Below are positions 31,659 through 43,370 of a stretch of 64,000 nucleotides of DNA, in pieces (the stretch's first letter is position 1; each line of letters starts with the position of its first letter). The position numbers were made by a program, and so were the translations under genes. This DNA is from Hexactinellida sp. DTS-2022 (lineage: Eukaryota > Porifera > Hexactinellida): the NCBI GenBank assembly GCA_028753945.1, contig JAPNXP010000008.1, forward strand, positions 744,001 to 808,000, given 5' to 3'. The notes below the pieces were generated by a model, which was not told the DNA's origin, ran no database searches, and saw only the letters and a program-made list of their open reading frames with translations.

Positions 31659-31920
31659 CCATAGGCGTCAAGTTTTGGAAAAAATAATCAAAGATGGGGG
31701 GGCCCACTTGGGGGGTTGGGGGGGGGGGCACTGAGAGGTTATTAAATATTTCCAGATTTGTTTCTTCAGAAACAAAATCTGGATATATTGAGTAAACAAA
31801 CGTGATTCTCACCCTTTATCATTCCTCGGTCGATCAAAAGGACCACTTTCATATAAAATATAAATCCACCGACAAGCCCGGGAGTCGCCCCCCCCAAACC
31901 CCAAACTTTGCGCCTATGAT
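31659..31920. mobile_element. hAT-like MITE (CATAGGCGTC termini)
   Basis: CATAGGCGTCAAGTTTTGG pairs with CCAAACTTTGCGCCTATG. Related to 2957-3274. Confidence 0.68.
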
Positions 31921-32029
31921 AAGTACAACAATATTTCTTAGTAAATACGACTTAAGTATGTACTTAACTAAGTACAAACTTAGTACTTAAGTACTAAGTA
32001 ATCTTAGTAAATACTGGGCCTGATTTAAT

Positions 32030-32500
32030 CTTCCCCGTTTTATGATTGTGTTCAACAATTTTCAAGATTTCGCCAGATTTTGTTGAATCAACTTCTGAAG
32101 CTCTCAGTCCTATTGCTACCCCTGCTCTTTGCGAGTTTCTCAGTATCACCTCACCTATTAATCCGGCGCGATATTTATAATAATCGTTGCTGCTTAGGGA
32201 TTAGTTGAGCGACAGCTTATTATTCCTTGTAGAAGGTCTGTCCTGATGTCAGATGTTAAGTAAATTTGTATACTTGCCATATTTTTCTTGGTTGTGTGTT
32301 CGATGATGCGTCGTTTACCCATGCTTTCCCTCAAATATTTTTTCTGCAAGCTAGTATGCCACCTATTATATTTATATGATTTATTATTTATATTAGTGGA
32401 TAAATACCGAGTTAATATTTGTATTTAGTTCACATTCATAATTTAGACTAACATTCACACATTTTCGAAATTTTCAACTCGGAGTATTCATTGCGTTATA
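32030..32500. other. no gene beyond the recombinase-like remnant
   Basis: 32205-32500 shows AT-rich sequence with no recognisable element. Confidence 0.4.
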
Positions 32501-32504
32501 AAAT

Positions 32505-33001
32505 ATACAAGCCCTTCGGTCTCGGTCGCTTTGCGACGGATTGGTGCTACGCACCTCAAGTTAACGGCCGCTACGGCCTTACTCCTCAACCTTTCTGCCA
32601 TGGAAAATGGTAGAAACGGACGTTATATACATCTCTTTATAAGATTTCCATAGTTTTAACTTGTTTTTATTATTCTAAATTTATAAACGCGGAATTCGTG
32701 TTTTCAGCATACTTATTTACTTTAATACCCGTTGAAAACAAACTTCTAGGTTGATTTTGAATTTTATTAATTTGTTTACCTATTTGTGTAAACAACAACA
32801 ACTAATATTTATATTGGAAATTTATAAATGCGAAATTCGTGATCAGCATACTGTTTACCTATTATAACATTTATTAACCTATTATAATATTTGGTAGTCT
32901 CTATCTCAATTATAAATCGCTTTCTTTCTAATCCCCCATCACCTTAATACAATCCGGACAAACATACAAACACACAACAATCGAGATTTAATAATATAGA
33001 T
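32505..33001 (-). mobile_element. Helitron-like short element, family A copy (reverse)
   Basis: On the minus strand it starts TCTATATTATTAAATCTCG at 33001 and ends with hairpins GGCCGTAGCGGCC and GTCGCAAAGCGAC, then GAAGGGCTTGTA. Internal GTAAACAAxxTATGC units are present. Confidence 0.6.
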
Positions 33002-33145
33002 TAAGTTCAAATTTTACTAAGTTTGAATATGTAAACGAATCCCTCTCTACGTTAATATTTAATTAATAATTTATATATATTAATTATACCGTATTGAATC
33101 GAATAAGCGCCGGGTCAATAAAAATGGCATTTGTATGATGGCAAT

Positions 33146-33613
33146 TAGGGATCGACCGGGATCGTATTTTTCCGGGACCGGGATTCTTCCCGGGATCAAC
33201 TAATTGCGACCGGGACCGGGATTATATATACCTAGTCTTAGAAATTTAATTTCCTTGAGAATCAACAATTGCTACCACCTACATTAATTTGTTTGTATAC
33301 CATTTAATAACTAATTCACTTTCATTATTGAAAATTACTGTAGAAAGATACTCTCTAGTGAATCACTTTAATCTAGTTAGAATAGTTATGGTATAAAGTT
33401 CAACAAGCCAATGATAGTTCAATTATTGTATTGAATTTCTGCAAAACAACGCTAACACAATATCAATTAGAACAAATTAATGTTAAATAAGGGTGTGTAA
33501 AAATAACACAAAATCCCGGTAAATGTTAACAATCCCGGTATAACCGGGACCGGGAGAAAAAGGTTGAATTTGACCGGGAATTCCGGGGTGCCGGGATTCC
33601 CGGTCGATCCCTA
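33146..33613. mobile_element. hAT MITE related to the hAT at 11744
   Basis: The ends TAGGGATCGACCGGGA and TCCCGGTCGATCCCTA are inverted, with sub-terminal GACCGGGA motifs as in 11744-14518. Flanks share GATGGCA(A/T). Likely mobilised by a related transposase. Confidence 0.78.
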
Positions 33614-33659
33614 GATGGCATTAATACACTTTAGTTGATAACTGAAGTGTCTGTTTTTG

Positions 33660-33860
33660 TCATGCAAATAGAAGAGGAACGAAGAGAAATATCGCAAGTA
33701 AATGCTCAAACTTGCCGCACCGCCCATATGCCATAGCTTGATTATCAATGAAATAATCACATACTGTAGTCGAGTCAATTTGGCTTATATACATCAGATT
33801 TTGAAGTTTTTCCATGTATAGTCTCTTAGTGTCGCCATAAACGGCACACCGATATGCCAC
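33660..33860 (-). other. unrecognised open frame
   Basis: A 66-codon open stretch (AYRCAVYGDTKRLYMEKLQN...). No motif recognised and no supporting splice signals that I trust. Confidence 0.2.
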
Positions 33861-34149
33861 AGATGATGCATTTACTTTTTGGTCGCGATGCCATGTATCA
33901 GTTTTGGAATGTCTTATAGTTTTGAATGTTATATTTATTGATTTAAATATATTTAGTCATATTTATAGTTAAGAATTGGATGTTGTTGATTGTACACGAT
34001 TGTGAATAATATTAATATAATTTCCTGACTGATTGAGTTGTAATTGTAACAATTATGCAATTGTTTGAATACAACATTTGTTGTACAATTGACTAATTGT
34101 TACAATTTTTTCCTCTGCGTTCCTTTAACCTGTTTTAAAGAGGTTTCCA

Positions 34150-35480
34150 GTGATAATATCATCCGGGTCCCGTCCTGAGAGGCGTAAGGCTCCGAGAAAA
34201 TGGGAAAGAGGTGTTTAAGGCAATATTGGGGTCTGTACATATTGCAGAGAGGCGATGGACGGTGGATAAATATGATTTCAGAACCATTCGCCGATGTGGT
34301 TAATAAGAGTATGGGTGAAGGGGATAGGAGTTCGAATCTCGAGGGAATTAGGACAAAATTCGCGGAGATCGGGGTATAACCTGCATCTTGGAAGGTATTC
34401 TGGGGTTCGCGGGTAAAGATAAAATGAAGAAAATTGTGTAGGAGGGGAAATGGGTCAAAATTGGAGTCTAGATTGTCGAAGTAGAGGGAAATGGTGGATG
34501 GAGGGAGGAGCGAAAAAGTGGTTTCAAGTAAATAGGCTGTAACCAGCCGAGCAATTTCTGGCGCGCAAGTGGAAGGCCCATGGGTATGCCAATAGGGCTA
34601 AGGTGGTAATAAGCGGCATCGGCGACGAGGTAATTATAGGAAAGTAAGAGTTGGAGTATTTGTTGCTCATCAGTTTTTGTAGGGTGGTAGTAAGCAAAGG
34701 CTACGAGTGCGAAGGATAAAATGCTTTAATGTCATAGTGGAATATTTCATTTGGGAGACCACAGGTCGATAATTGAGCAATGGAAGTATTAACGTCCGCG
34801 GAGATGAGGGGGTGGTTGGCGATTATAGGCGTAAAGGAGCGAAGAAGGATAGAGGTGAGAGAGGACGAGTGATTAACATTAGGTCGTGTGAAAGGAGAAA
34901 TAATGTAGGGATCGAAGGTCCTAATGTTAATGTGGACGGTGGGAGAGGATGGGAAATAGGACTTATGTGTCTTGACCTTAAAATAGAAGGTCGGAGGGCG
35001 ATCGTCGGTAAACGAGGCCTTAATATTATTGTCGAATTTGAAAAGTGAGGCCCGTAATATAATGGTGGCTTTAAAATACCATGAGGGGGAACAGTCCGAT
35101 GGTTAAGAAGATAGGTGGAGTAGAGGACGGTAAGCTCGATGTCATCAAAGTTGAGATAACCGCCGGATTTATCGTCCTGGAGAATTCTGAGGGGAGACTA
35201 GTTTTTAAAAGGAGGTTAGTAGGTGCCCGAAACGCTTATGAGTAGCGCGGTGGGAGGGTGGTATAGGGAACGGGTAAGTGGAGGGGCATTAAGATCAAGG
35301 TCTAAGATGGATTGAAATAGGTCATAAAGGGATTGGAAAGAGGAGGAGAAGGGGGTTTGAAAGATAATCCAAAGGTCATAAGTAGCTGTAGCTTGATGGC
35401 AAGGCTAATATATAGTGAGTGAGAGTAAACACAACAGGGGGTAACGGGGAAATGGTTAATAGAAGCAAGTTCAAAAGGTG
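34150..35480 (-). pseudogene. third Penelope-like element remnant (PLE 3)
   Basis: The minus strand shows the same order as PLE 2. The complement of CCCATGGGTATGCCAATAGG (GIPMG, RT motif B) lies at about 34575-34600. Active-site-like and HPYSYHPH-like stretches lie nearer 34250-34500. Frames are heavily broken. The plus-strand frame at 34773-35048 is its antisense shadow. Confidence 0.55.
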
Positions 35481-35716
35481 GGCGAATATTTTTAAGAGGA
35501 TGGTTTGGAAAAACTTCAAAATGATGGCGAAGGGAACGAAGGGCAGAGGTGGGTGGGTGTTAGCAAATCGTGCAAATACATTATTAATGAATCCTTAAAC
35601 TTCTTAGAGGCTATTCAATATTTGGTGGAAGAATATATGGATGATACTATTCCTATTGAAAACAAGGATAGTAAACATTTGAGACAAATCGCGTTTCGGC
35701 AAACATTTTGTAAATA

Positions 35717-35898
35717 CCGTTGAGTTTGCTTATTAGCAACTCCCCTATTAGCAATATAATATTGTTTGCTTTATTAGCAACCGCTTTTCAATTCCCAAGC
35801 GTGATAATATTCGAAACTATAGTAACCTATTAGCAACTTCGCCTATTAGCAACCAGATTTAGTGCCAAACATGGGTTGCTATTAAGCGAACTCCACTG
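35717..35898. mobile_element. pogo-like MITE (TTAGCAAC repeats)
   Basis: Inverted TA-flanked ends CCGTTGAGTTTGCTTATTAG / AATAGC...GAACTCCACTG, with CTATTAGCAAC units. It truncates the first OTU-gene piece. Confidence 0.78.
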
Positions 35899-36754
35899 TA
35901 TTGCAAAAAAATTACAAATCTTGGATCAACAATAATCCTTGAAAAATTGCAGATCTAAATCTGAGCTTATAGAATACTTGTTAACATACTACCTACCTAT
36001 ATTACCTTTGTGGAGTTGAATCATCTTAGGACCTATTAGTGTAGCGGATAAGGACAAGAATAGCAACGCTATTGTGGAGAATTGGATGCTTATTGTTAAG
36101 TTAAATATTTTGAATCCAAAACTAATTTGAGGCCTGGAGATTTGATACAATTGCTATTTCCTGGTGTATAGTAACCCGCGATCGAATAAGATAGGTATTT
36201 AAAGGTCATAAAAGAGTAAGAAATAGTTTGGAAGAGGAAAGTGTTGAAGAATGGCCACGAAGAAAGAAAGTGTATTGCGGTTATTTACAACCTAAATCAT
36301 ATGAATTTCTTACATTTAAGAAGACAAAAGTTGAGAGTATAAACAAAAGTTTTAAAATTAAGCGTAAATTTGTCCCACGGAAATGTGGAAAGTTATCTAG
36401 TTTACGTAGCAAACTGCATCAAAGGTAATTCGAGACTGCGAGTGTCCTCTATAGTTACAGATGAGGAAATAGTTGAGACGGGGATAATACGATATGTAAT
36501 ACCAAGCTTTCGTCCCCCACATACAGACTGGCAGATTTCTACGTTTAAAGAGTGGAAGTTTCGATTTCGCGAGGAGTTACCGTACTCTTATAATGTTAGT
36601 TTAGAAAATGAAGAAAGTTTATTTAATTATTCCCCGAACTTGACTCAATATATATTTGGCGATGGAAATTGCTATTTCTAGACAATTTCTTACCTCATTA
36701 CTGGCAGTCAAGATTTCCATGCAGAGTTTAGGAAGCATATAATCGATAATATGC

Positions 36755-37583
36755 TAGGTGACCCATGGCCTACTATATTATACGGCTAGATAAGTCAAGT
36801 ATTTGCCATTTTATTTCCAGGCCAGTGTTTACTTTCTAATTGCTCGTAAAATATATCACCTATTGTCATGGAATAAACTAAACTTAGGTTTTCAAATACG
36901 CTGGAAACATCTAAAATACTTTTGTGAATGATTTCTCATCGTATTTAACCACAATGACGTAATCAAATATACATACCCATATATAGTAATTAATACTAAA
37001 TATGAAGTAGAGATTTGAAGTAGAGATTGAAGTAGAGATTTTGTGAACATTAGCTAAATAAGTCCCAAGAACGGTCATTTAACTGACTGGGCAACATGTA
37101 CGTCGTCAAACAGCACTTTTAAGACTTAGATTAAAATCTAACTATACATTTCAAAAAAATACAAAACATATGGTTTGATAACAATAGCATAATTATTTAC
37201 TTACATTGACGTTGAAAAGAATTTGAGTGAAAGGAATGACATAATTTGTAATGTAGTTAGTTTTTTTACAAGAAAAATGCATTAGGAAAAAAACGGCAAA
37301 GTTAGATTCCCAAATTATCTAAAAAATTAACATTTATTTAACATGATTGCCATATATGGGTATGTATATTTGATTACGTCATTGTGGTTAAATACGATGA
37401 GAAATCATTCTCAAAAGTATTTTAGATGTTTCCAGCGTATTTGAAAACCTAAGTTTAGTTTATTCCATGACAATAGGTGATTTATTTTACGAGCAATTAG
37501 AAAGTAAACACTGGCCTGGAAATAAAATGGCAAATACTTGACTTATCTAGCCGTATTATATAGTAGGCCATGGGTGACCTAAG
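36755..37583. mobile_element. foldback element inside the OTU domain
   Basis: The ~240-bp arms start AGGTGACCCATGGCCTACTA and are near-perfect reverse complements (36755-36998 and 37340-37583). The central part has tandem GAAGTAGAGATT units. A fragment of the same terminus is at 43238-43265. Confidence 0.82.
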
Positions 37584-37914
37584 TCTTAAGTTGCAATAAA
37601 TATTTACGGACAAAATATGTTTATACGCAGGGTAATTGTCGAAATGTACAAGACTGGGTTAACAAAACAGGAATGAGGAAGAGTGGGAAATGGGCTACAG
37701 ATCTTGAGGTGTTTGCAACTGCTTTGTTATTTAATATAGATATGTGGGTATTTTTGGGTCCGTTAAGAACACGTTGGGTTGGATTTTCAGGGAATGGATC
37801 TACCTTTGAAGAGATAATGAAGGCGCCAACCCCAAATGGGTTATATATTCGAAATGTTGGGATTCATTATGAACCTATTATTTCTGTGAAATTCGAAAAT
37901 AATAGTTAATTAAT

Positions 37915-38430
37915 TTTCTAATTAAACAAGGCAGAGTTTTAGAAGTGATGCAATAATTTACCACAATTTGTAGATGCACTTTCCTCTTATATTTAATGGC
38001 CCTTTTTCCTGCATATTATCATTAATGTGTTAAATCCTAAACCAATAAATTAGTTCTCTCTATTTTCCATCGTACTACTAGTTCTCTCTTTCTTTCCATG
38101 TTTCTACTACGTAGTTCTCTACCTTTTTTAGAATAACTTTGGTTCTCTCTATCTTTCCTATCTCCTATTAGCAATAATAATATTTGTCACTATTTTAATA
38201 TAATGCACTCCTCGTTGGTAAGTCATATTCTGAGATAATATGTTGCTTACTTTTATATGAGATTCACCCTCTTTAAAAGGCAAACACGTATATTTGGAGG
38301 GAAGGAATATCGGCACAAGTAAGATCATTCGCAAGCAGGAGTCAGATAGAAGTTACGCAGATTATGGAAATTAGAAAAACCTGGAGTTGCTTAAAATACT
38401 AACATTGTGTAGTAACCATAATATTGTGTA
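37915..38430. other. no gene seen
   Basis: AT-rich. It carries three tandem-like repeats of TAGTTCTCTC(T)xTCTTTCC at 38053-38160. Nothing else. Confidence 0.4.
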
Positions 38431-38760
38431 CACTACCCGGGTACCCGCGCTTCGCCGCGGAATTTAAAATTTGTCCAATATTTCCTATATATATATATAT
38501 AATATCTTAGAGATAATGAGTGTATTACCATATAAAGAATTAAGTGCTATTAATCTCATTATCTCAAAAAATATTGAAGTTAGGCCTCGAAAATGTATTA
38601 TCAATGAATAGGAAGTTACCTATTGCGGATAGATCAGTATTAGCATAGTTTACATAATATTGATAGTTTTTGAGTTATGGCTCATTTTAGGAAATATACA
38701 TTTCCCTGGCAACCGAGGAATGTGTCAACATTCCATTTATAATTTCAATATATTTCATTC
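38430..38760. repeat. dispersed repeat, inverted partner of 3930-4250
   Basis: Starts near CTACCCGGGTACCCGCGCTT and includes AGGAAGTTACCTATTGCGGA and CTGGCAACCGAGGAATGTGT. 38760-39060 shows no gene. Confidence 0.5.
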
Positions 38761-39084
38761 AAATAGTTATGCACATCCTCATGCTCAAATTTTGAACATT
38801 TATAACGCGTTTAACTAAGTTAAAAGCAGGCTATAAAAACACGATAATTCCCACGAAAAATAGCGATTACGTAATCAAATGGTGATATATCACAATTCTA
38901 AAGGGTGTCATGTATGCCTTGATATCATGTTCCTAACTTCCTATACAATTATAATGCATTTCTCAGGTCTGTCATTACTAGCTATTGAGATAAATATATG
39001 TCAGCTAATAATCATTGGCCTTTAAGTAATCCATGGTTCGGAGTAGTAGTAAGGCCTTATATAACGTAGGTCACGGTTCAATAT

Positions 39085-39182
39085 ATTTTTACCAGGGGGG
39101 GGCTTGCCCCGGGGCGAGGATTTCTACCAGGGGGGCATTGCCCCCCTATGCCCCCCCCCCCCCCGTGGCGACGTCCCTGGAC
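39085..39182. repeat. G-rich MITE-like terminus
   Basis: CAGGGACGTCGCCACGG on the minus strand is followed by long G/C runs and two AGGGGGGCATTGCCCC-like palindromes. It lies at the truncated end of the Helitron Rep. No second end identified. Confidence 0.4.
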
Positions 39183-39269
39183 TGACCACCCATTAAAGCC
39201 ACCTTGTCCTCCAGTGAGCAGAGCGCTTAAAGGGTAAGATGATCGTGATCTCTCGATCAATTGGATCGA

Positions 39270-41330
39270 GAAATCACCGGAAAAATGATGCTCACATACC
39301 TGGTTGTATATTTCATTATTGTAGTTGGCCTCTTGGTTGTTTATACTGCGCCTGTGCTGGTGGAAAAAGTCCTCAGACAGCTGGTCCTTGAAGAGGTTCC
39401 ACATTTCTCCACGATTGCTGGGCATGCATGTCTTACGTAAGGATGTGGCTAAGACTGCTCGAGGTTGTCTTCCTGCTCTGTGCGCTGCAGTTCGAACACC
39501 GCCTGGTCCGTTCCCTTCGTAACGTATTTGAGTACTTACTTGATACTTTTGATGCTGCTACAGATCTCCACGTTGATATGACAGTTGAACTGCCGCAGCA
39601 GGAAGGGATTATATGGCACTACCCACTGGTTGGTGACCTGCTCAATCTGCTGGCCATACTGCCGCATATTTATAGTACCTGTGCTGCGGCCTTCATCTGA
39701 CTTGCGGTGGCTGTATTTTGGGTAGCTGTCGTTTTCTTGCTCTGTACATTGGCGGAACTGCTTGGGGAAATCCTTGGTGCACTGATCGTCGACCATGCAG
39801 GGTGAGTTCCTGTTTAGAGTGCCGCATGGACAGTGAATCATATGTGAGAGGACCAGTATGTGGAGCGTCCTGTCATTGGTCTTGACGGGGACCTCTGCAG
39901 AGATGACCAGGTTAATTTCTTCAGGCCTGCATAGAAATTGCATTTAAAATTGTGCAACTTTTAAGTTTTAAGATTATTTGATTAATGAATATACCTTATC
40001 TTTTCTTCCGAGTCCAGCCAGGTGAGGATGTGAGCATGAGGGAGACCACGTTTCTGGCACATGATTTTTTTAAAGTTTCTTACGAAAGACCCTTGCAACT
40101 AAGTCTGGCATGTCCTGGGGTTTCTGGCTTGGCACAGTTATCCACAATTTCGGGCCACTTAGGGTTGCATGTCATTGTGATGAATAAGTAAGACCTCCCC
40201 ATGCGTAGGACGTGGCCCATGGCATCGCACTGTTTCTCATACATGCACTTCGGCCCACCTGTGTATGTAGCGGGGAGCACCACCCTCTGGCCGACTTGGC
40301 GAGGATCTCTATCTGCTGCCAGCAGGCTGTCTCGGAGGCTCGTGTAGCTTTCCGCCCTGAGGGTCTGCTGCTCGCCACGCAGGAACTGGAGGCGCTAGGT
40401 ATCGATCCTGCAGTAGGCATCGACCAAGTACTGCTGGAAGAGGCGCGCACCCTGTAGCAGGTAGTTTCCGTCCCTGACCATCTTATGGAAGCAGTAATAC
40501 TGATGATGTGTTACCTTACGCCCATTTCTTCCCTGCATGTAGATGTGGTAGCCATCAGTACCATATGGGACAGCACCGGGTATTGCAGCGGGTCGTATCC
40601 TGGGTGCAGCTCGGAGATACGTTTGAGGTGGCCATCCTTGAGGCGAATGACGATATCTCTGTTCTCTGTTGGCTCATTAGCCATGAGGATTGCCACTTCT
40701 GCAGGCTTCTGGGTATTGTAGCGTCGCTCGTATTCGCCCTGGGTGCGTCTGTCCTCTCGGATCACGATATTTCGCTCTTCTATGTTGCCCTCCTCGATTA
40801 TTTCCTTTGCCGTCTTGAGCTCACGAACATAGTGGTTGTTGTGGTGGAACTAATCGGTGAGGTTTCTGATGATCTCTTGACTGAGGCCAATCCGCCCCTA
40901 ACTGAAGCATGCTCAGCGAAGGTGTCCAAAAAGTAGACCTGCAGAAACTTTGGTTGAGCTTCCTCAAGTGGATGAAGACTTCAATAAGGTGAAACACCTG
41001 CAAAATAATAGTTATTATAATCACGATCGTAATCATAAATATAATATTTACTCACCTGGCCTTGAATCCTGAAACTGGGGTTCCAGCCCTGTACGGTGGC
41101 ATCCTATTGTCCGAAGCTAGTCATAGAGAAGCAGTCGTTAACTCTATAATCTTTTTTGCTGTGACCTGCTTGCTCATTGGACTCTCTCCAGAGAGCAGCT
41201 CTTGGAGCAGTGGGGGTGGTGCAGGAAATGGTTCCAAGCTCACTTTACCTCCAGAACAGCAGATGCCTAGAGTCTCATCCTCGAATCTGTATAATATGAC
41301 GGATGTTAAAATTAATGTAAATCAGTTGTA
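39270..41330 (-). pseudogene. Helitron Rep endonuclease region, intron-containing, broken
   Basis: Minus strand. KVSLEPFPAPPPLLQELL and FRIQGQ (41330-41055) are followed by a GT...AG intron and VFHLIEVF (from about 41000). Then come AEVAILMANEPTENRDIVIR (40511-40765), LPATYTGGPKCMYEK and FITMTCNPKWPEI (40080-40283), RGLPHAHILTWLDSEEKI (40010-40060) with the HUH motif HAH, a second intron ending at 39928, CPCGTLNRNSPCM...FPKQF and YNPFLLRQFNCHINVEIC (39536-39930), and finally MWNLFKDQLSEDFFHQH (39325-39425). These are the zinc-binding and Rep (rolling-circle) blocks of Helitrons. Frames shift several times, and a TAA sits in the KYLYKY-type tyrosine region (about 39537). No SF1 helicase part remains. 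Confidence 0.82.
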
Positions 41331-41459
41331 TTTATATCACCTGATGGCCGATTATGAGAATTGACAACTCAATGGAAGCTGAAATTTTATTGGTTAAAAT
41401 TATGACTGCTCTAGGGACATTTAATTATTGTCTTCTTTGATACACAATTGACTCATTCA

Positions 41460-41820
41460 ATTGGACCAACATACCTGCCAACCTATATCCCTGTACAGGG
41501 CTCCAATTTTGCCCTGTACATTGGCCAAAATCCTTGTACAAAATTATCACTTTGGAAAGGAGAAAATTATCACTTTGGACAGGAGAAAGCATTGAATTAT
41601 ATACTGTGCAGGGATTCCCTGTACGCTTGAATACATATATAAACCAAGTTGTGTCTTTAAGTGGTCAATGCAGAATGCATCACCACTGTAGGCATGATTA
41701 TGTCATTATTTGACTCGTAATTAGTAAATTAAAAATGCCTGTACAAATTGAATAAATCCCTGTACGCCTGTACAGAACAGCCAAAATGGTTAAAATCCCT
41801 GTACGGTTGGCAGGTATGGA
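41460..41820. mobile_element. inverted-repeat element (CATACCTGCCAACC termini)
   Basis: CATACCTGCCAACC at the left pairs with GGTTGGCAGGTATG at the right. The interior repeats CCCTGTACA. Flanks share GGACCAA/GGACCAAT, probably the target duplication. Confidence 0.72.
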
Positions 41821-41985
41821 CCAATAAAAACTCTGAAATCTGATTGGTCATAGTCAGTAGAATCGTAGTGTGATATATGTACATATGTTAAGTTGCAAAA
41901 TATGTATTATATTGACTTATTGAATCATATTTGGATTTCTCAGAAAACCAAAACCCCAGATTAAGAATTTGAATTATTTTTCTAG

Positions 41986-42051
41986 CAGTAGACAAACAAG
42001 GAAGAGTTATAGTGTGTCAAGCTCACGGGGATTGTCTACAGGTATTCTAAT
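41986..42051 (+). other. exon-like NHL fragment
   Basis: Between TTTTCTAG and a GTATTC donor the frame reads VDKQGRVIVCQAHGDCLQ. The VDxxGRVxVxxxxGDCLQVF pattern fits an NHL blade end. It may belong to a gene related to the fragment at 926-1460, but 40 kb separates them. 41830-41980 and 42060-42370 show nothing. Confidence 0.3.
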
Positions 42052-42377
42052 CTCTAATATTTCCCAAACTTTCATTATTTTTCTATTTTCCTATTATTTT
42101 CCCTTTCTCTTCAATTGTTGAGTAGAACATTTTCTTCACTTCATATTTGCTGATTATCTCAATTTATTGTCTATTTGGGTGGTTTGCAGTTAATTATTTT
42201 CCATACATTATTTTTCGTACAGTTATTGTTCTGGAAAACTCAGTGACTTAGATTTGATTTGATATTAGCCAGGGTTCGGTACAGCATAACTATTCTAACA
42301 TGTGTTTTCACTGATGTTGATCACTGTTAGAAGTTATTCTTTATTAGAAAATTAGTTCCGGGAATGTCAGCGATTTA

Positions 42378-42973
42378 CAGTGTAACCTCTGGAATCGGGG
42401 ATGCGGGATACTGGGAAAATTTATGACGCCCCGATTGTGGAAATTCCCCGATTGTGGATTTCAGTCTGGTATTGTGTCAAAATCACCATTTCCCGTATAT
42501 ATGTAGTTCATATTATGTCATACTATTGTTTCGTATTGCTAGTCACACTGTAACGTTAAAATATTTCATTCTGCTACATATTGCTTATCCTGAACACCTC
42601 TAAAGTGAAAATTTTGCTGGTTCCAAAGGTATTCACTTTTTAGAGATTTTACTGTTACTCGCATAATAGAATATTAATTTCTACGCTACACTTACGTAGC
42701 ATTTATATTGTGTTTTATTCGATAGTTATTGCGAAAATAAAAATTTATTGAGTTGATTTCAGTATTGATGCCCCGATTGCGTAGGGGATTTTAGTATTAT
42801 ATCTATGCAAGCTGAAAGAATTAGATTTTCAGGGCTTGCCCCGATTCCTCGTTTGTCGCTATTTCCCCGATTCCAGAGGTTCATTTGTATGGGGAAATAT
42901 TTTCGCGAATTTCAAATGCCCCGAATTCAGAGGTTCCCCTATTCCAGAGGCCCCGATTCCAGAGGTTACACTG
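42378..42973. mobile_element. pogo-like element (CTCTGGAATCGGGG)
   Basis: TA-flanked inverted ends CAGTGTAACCTCTGGAATCG / GATTCCAGAGGTTACACTG; CCCCGATTxCAGAGGTT repeats near the right end. No transposase frame. Confidence 0.83.
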
Positions 42974-43237
42974 TACTATGAAAAAGCCGCCACTGCCACC
43001 AGTGTAAAAGTTTTTCCCTAAAACGGATTTTAGCGGATTTTGGATATGTTATTCTAAAAAAATTCCGCTTCTAATGATAGTAAATACCCTTTGTATGAAT
43101 TTTTCTAGATTTGACCCATTTTAGATTTCAACGACCGGACTATATCCTTATCGTACAACTGAAATTAATTGAGCTATTAATATGATAATTTGAATTTCCC
43201 AATTTATACTAATTGAATGTAGTATAGCTAATCCATA

Positions 43238-43265
43238 CCATGGCCTACTATATATACGGCTACAC
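43238..43265. repeat. fragment of the 36755-37583 foldback terminus
   Basis: CCATGGCCTACTATATATACGGCT matches the arm end. 42980-43370 has no other recognisable feature. Confidence 0.5.
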
Positions 43266-43370
43266 CAGGGTATTATACAGGAGTAGAATTGAACACTCCT
43301 AACTGTCCTAAGGTCACTAAAGTATGAATTATGTACGCCTAAAAGTTAGTTTTGTATTACTCTTTGGCAG

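Larger units (their letters stand above)
30472..32020. mobile_element. MITE of the GGGCCCGTATTCAC family carrying three insertions
   Basis: Left CAGGGCCCGTATTCACTA and right TAGTAAATACTGGGCCTG are inverted, with ACTTAAGTAC-type repeats next to each. It contains 30884-31566 (with 31093-31462 inside that) and 31659-31920. Confidence 0.7.
30110..32205 (-). pseudogene. tyrosine-recombinase-like coding remnant, split by MITEs
   Basis: Minus strand, right part (32020-32200): VILRNSQRAGVAIGLRASE, then ILKIVEHNHKTGKIKS. Left part (30110-30470): VVLFMKNITKEAMLNF, and in another frame QTKQIVADFMQLQHHI then GEKYYRQLGSGDDL. The order N-QR-G ... HKT ... FMxHxxxxxxxYY resembles eukaryotic tyrosine-recombinase-like proteins. 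No intact catalytic Arg/His/Tyr set can be assigned, and frames are broken. The nested MITE cluster 30472-32020 separates the halves. Inference only. Confidence 0.38.
35560..37909 (+). pseudogene. OTU-cysteine-protease-like gene, split by two insertions
   Basis: Pieces in order on the plus strand: 35560-35716 (SLNFLEAIQYLVEEYMDD); 36028-36120 after an AG acceptor (SNAIVENWMLIVKLNILNP); 36130-36430 (LRPGDLIQLLFPG, LEEESVEEWPRRKKVYC); 36370-36750 (SFRPPHTDW..., IFGDGNCYF); and 37640-37909 (KWATDLEVFATALLFNIDMW and LYIRNVGIHYEPI). DGNCYF is the OTU Asp-Gly-Asn-Cys active-site loop and the later IHYEPI holds the matching His. OTU proteases cleave ubiquitin and occur in several transposon families. 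A TAG stop follows directly after DGNCYF where family members continue with Arg. Several frame changes occur upstream, so the copy is dead. Confidence 0.6.

Noticed and set aside
34773-35048. Plus-strand 91-codon frame
   Set aside because: Antisense of the PLE 3 remnant; Arg/Gly-rich shadow.
41062-41364. Plus-strand 100-codon frame
   Set aside because: The opposite strand encodes the N-terminal part of the Helitron Rep (PPPLLQELL, FRIQGQ).
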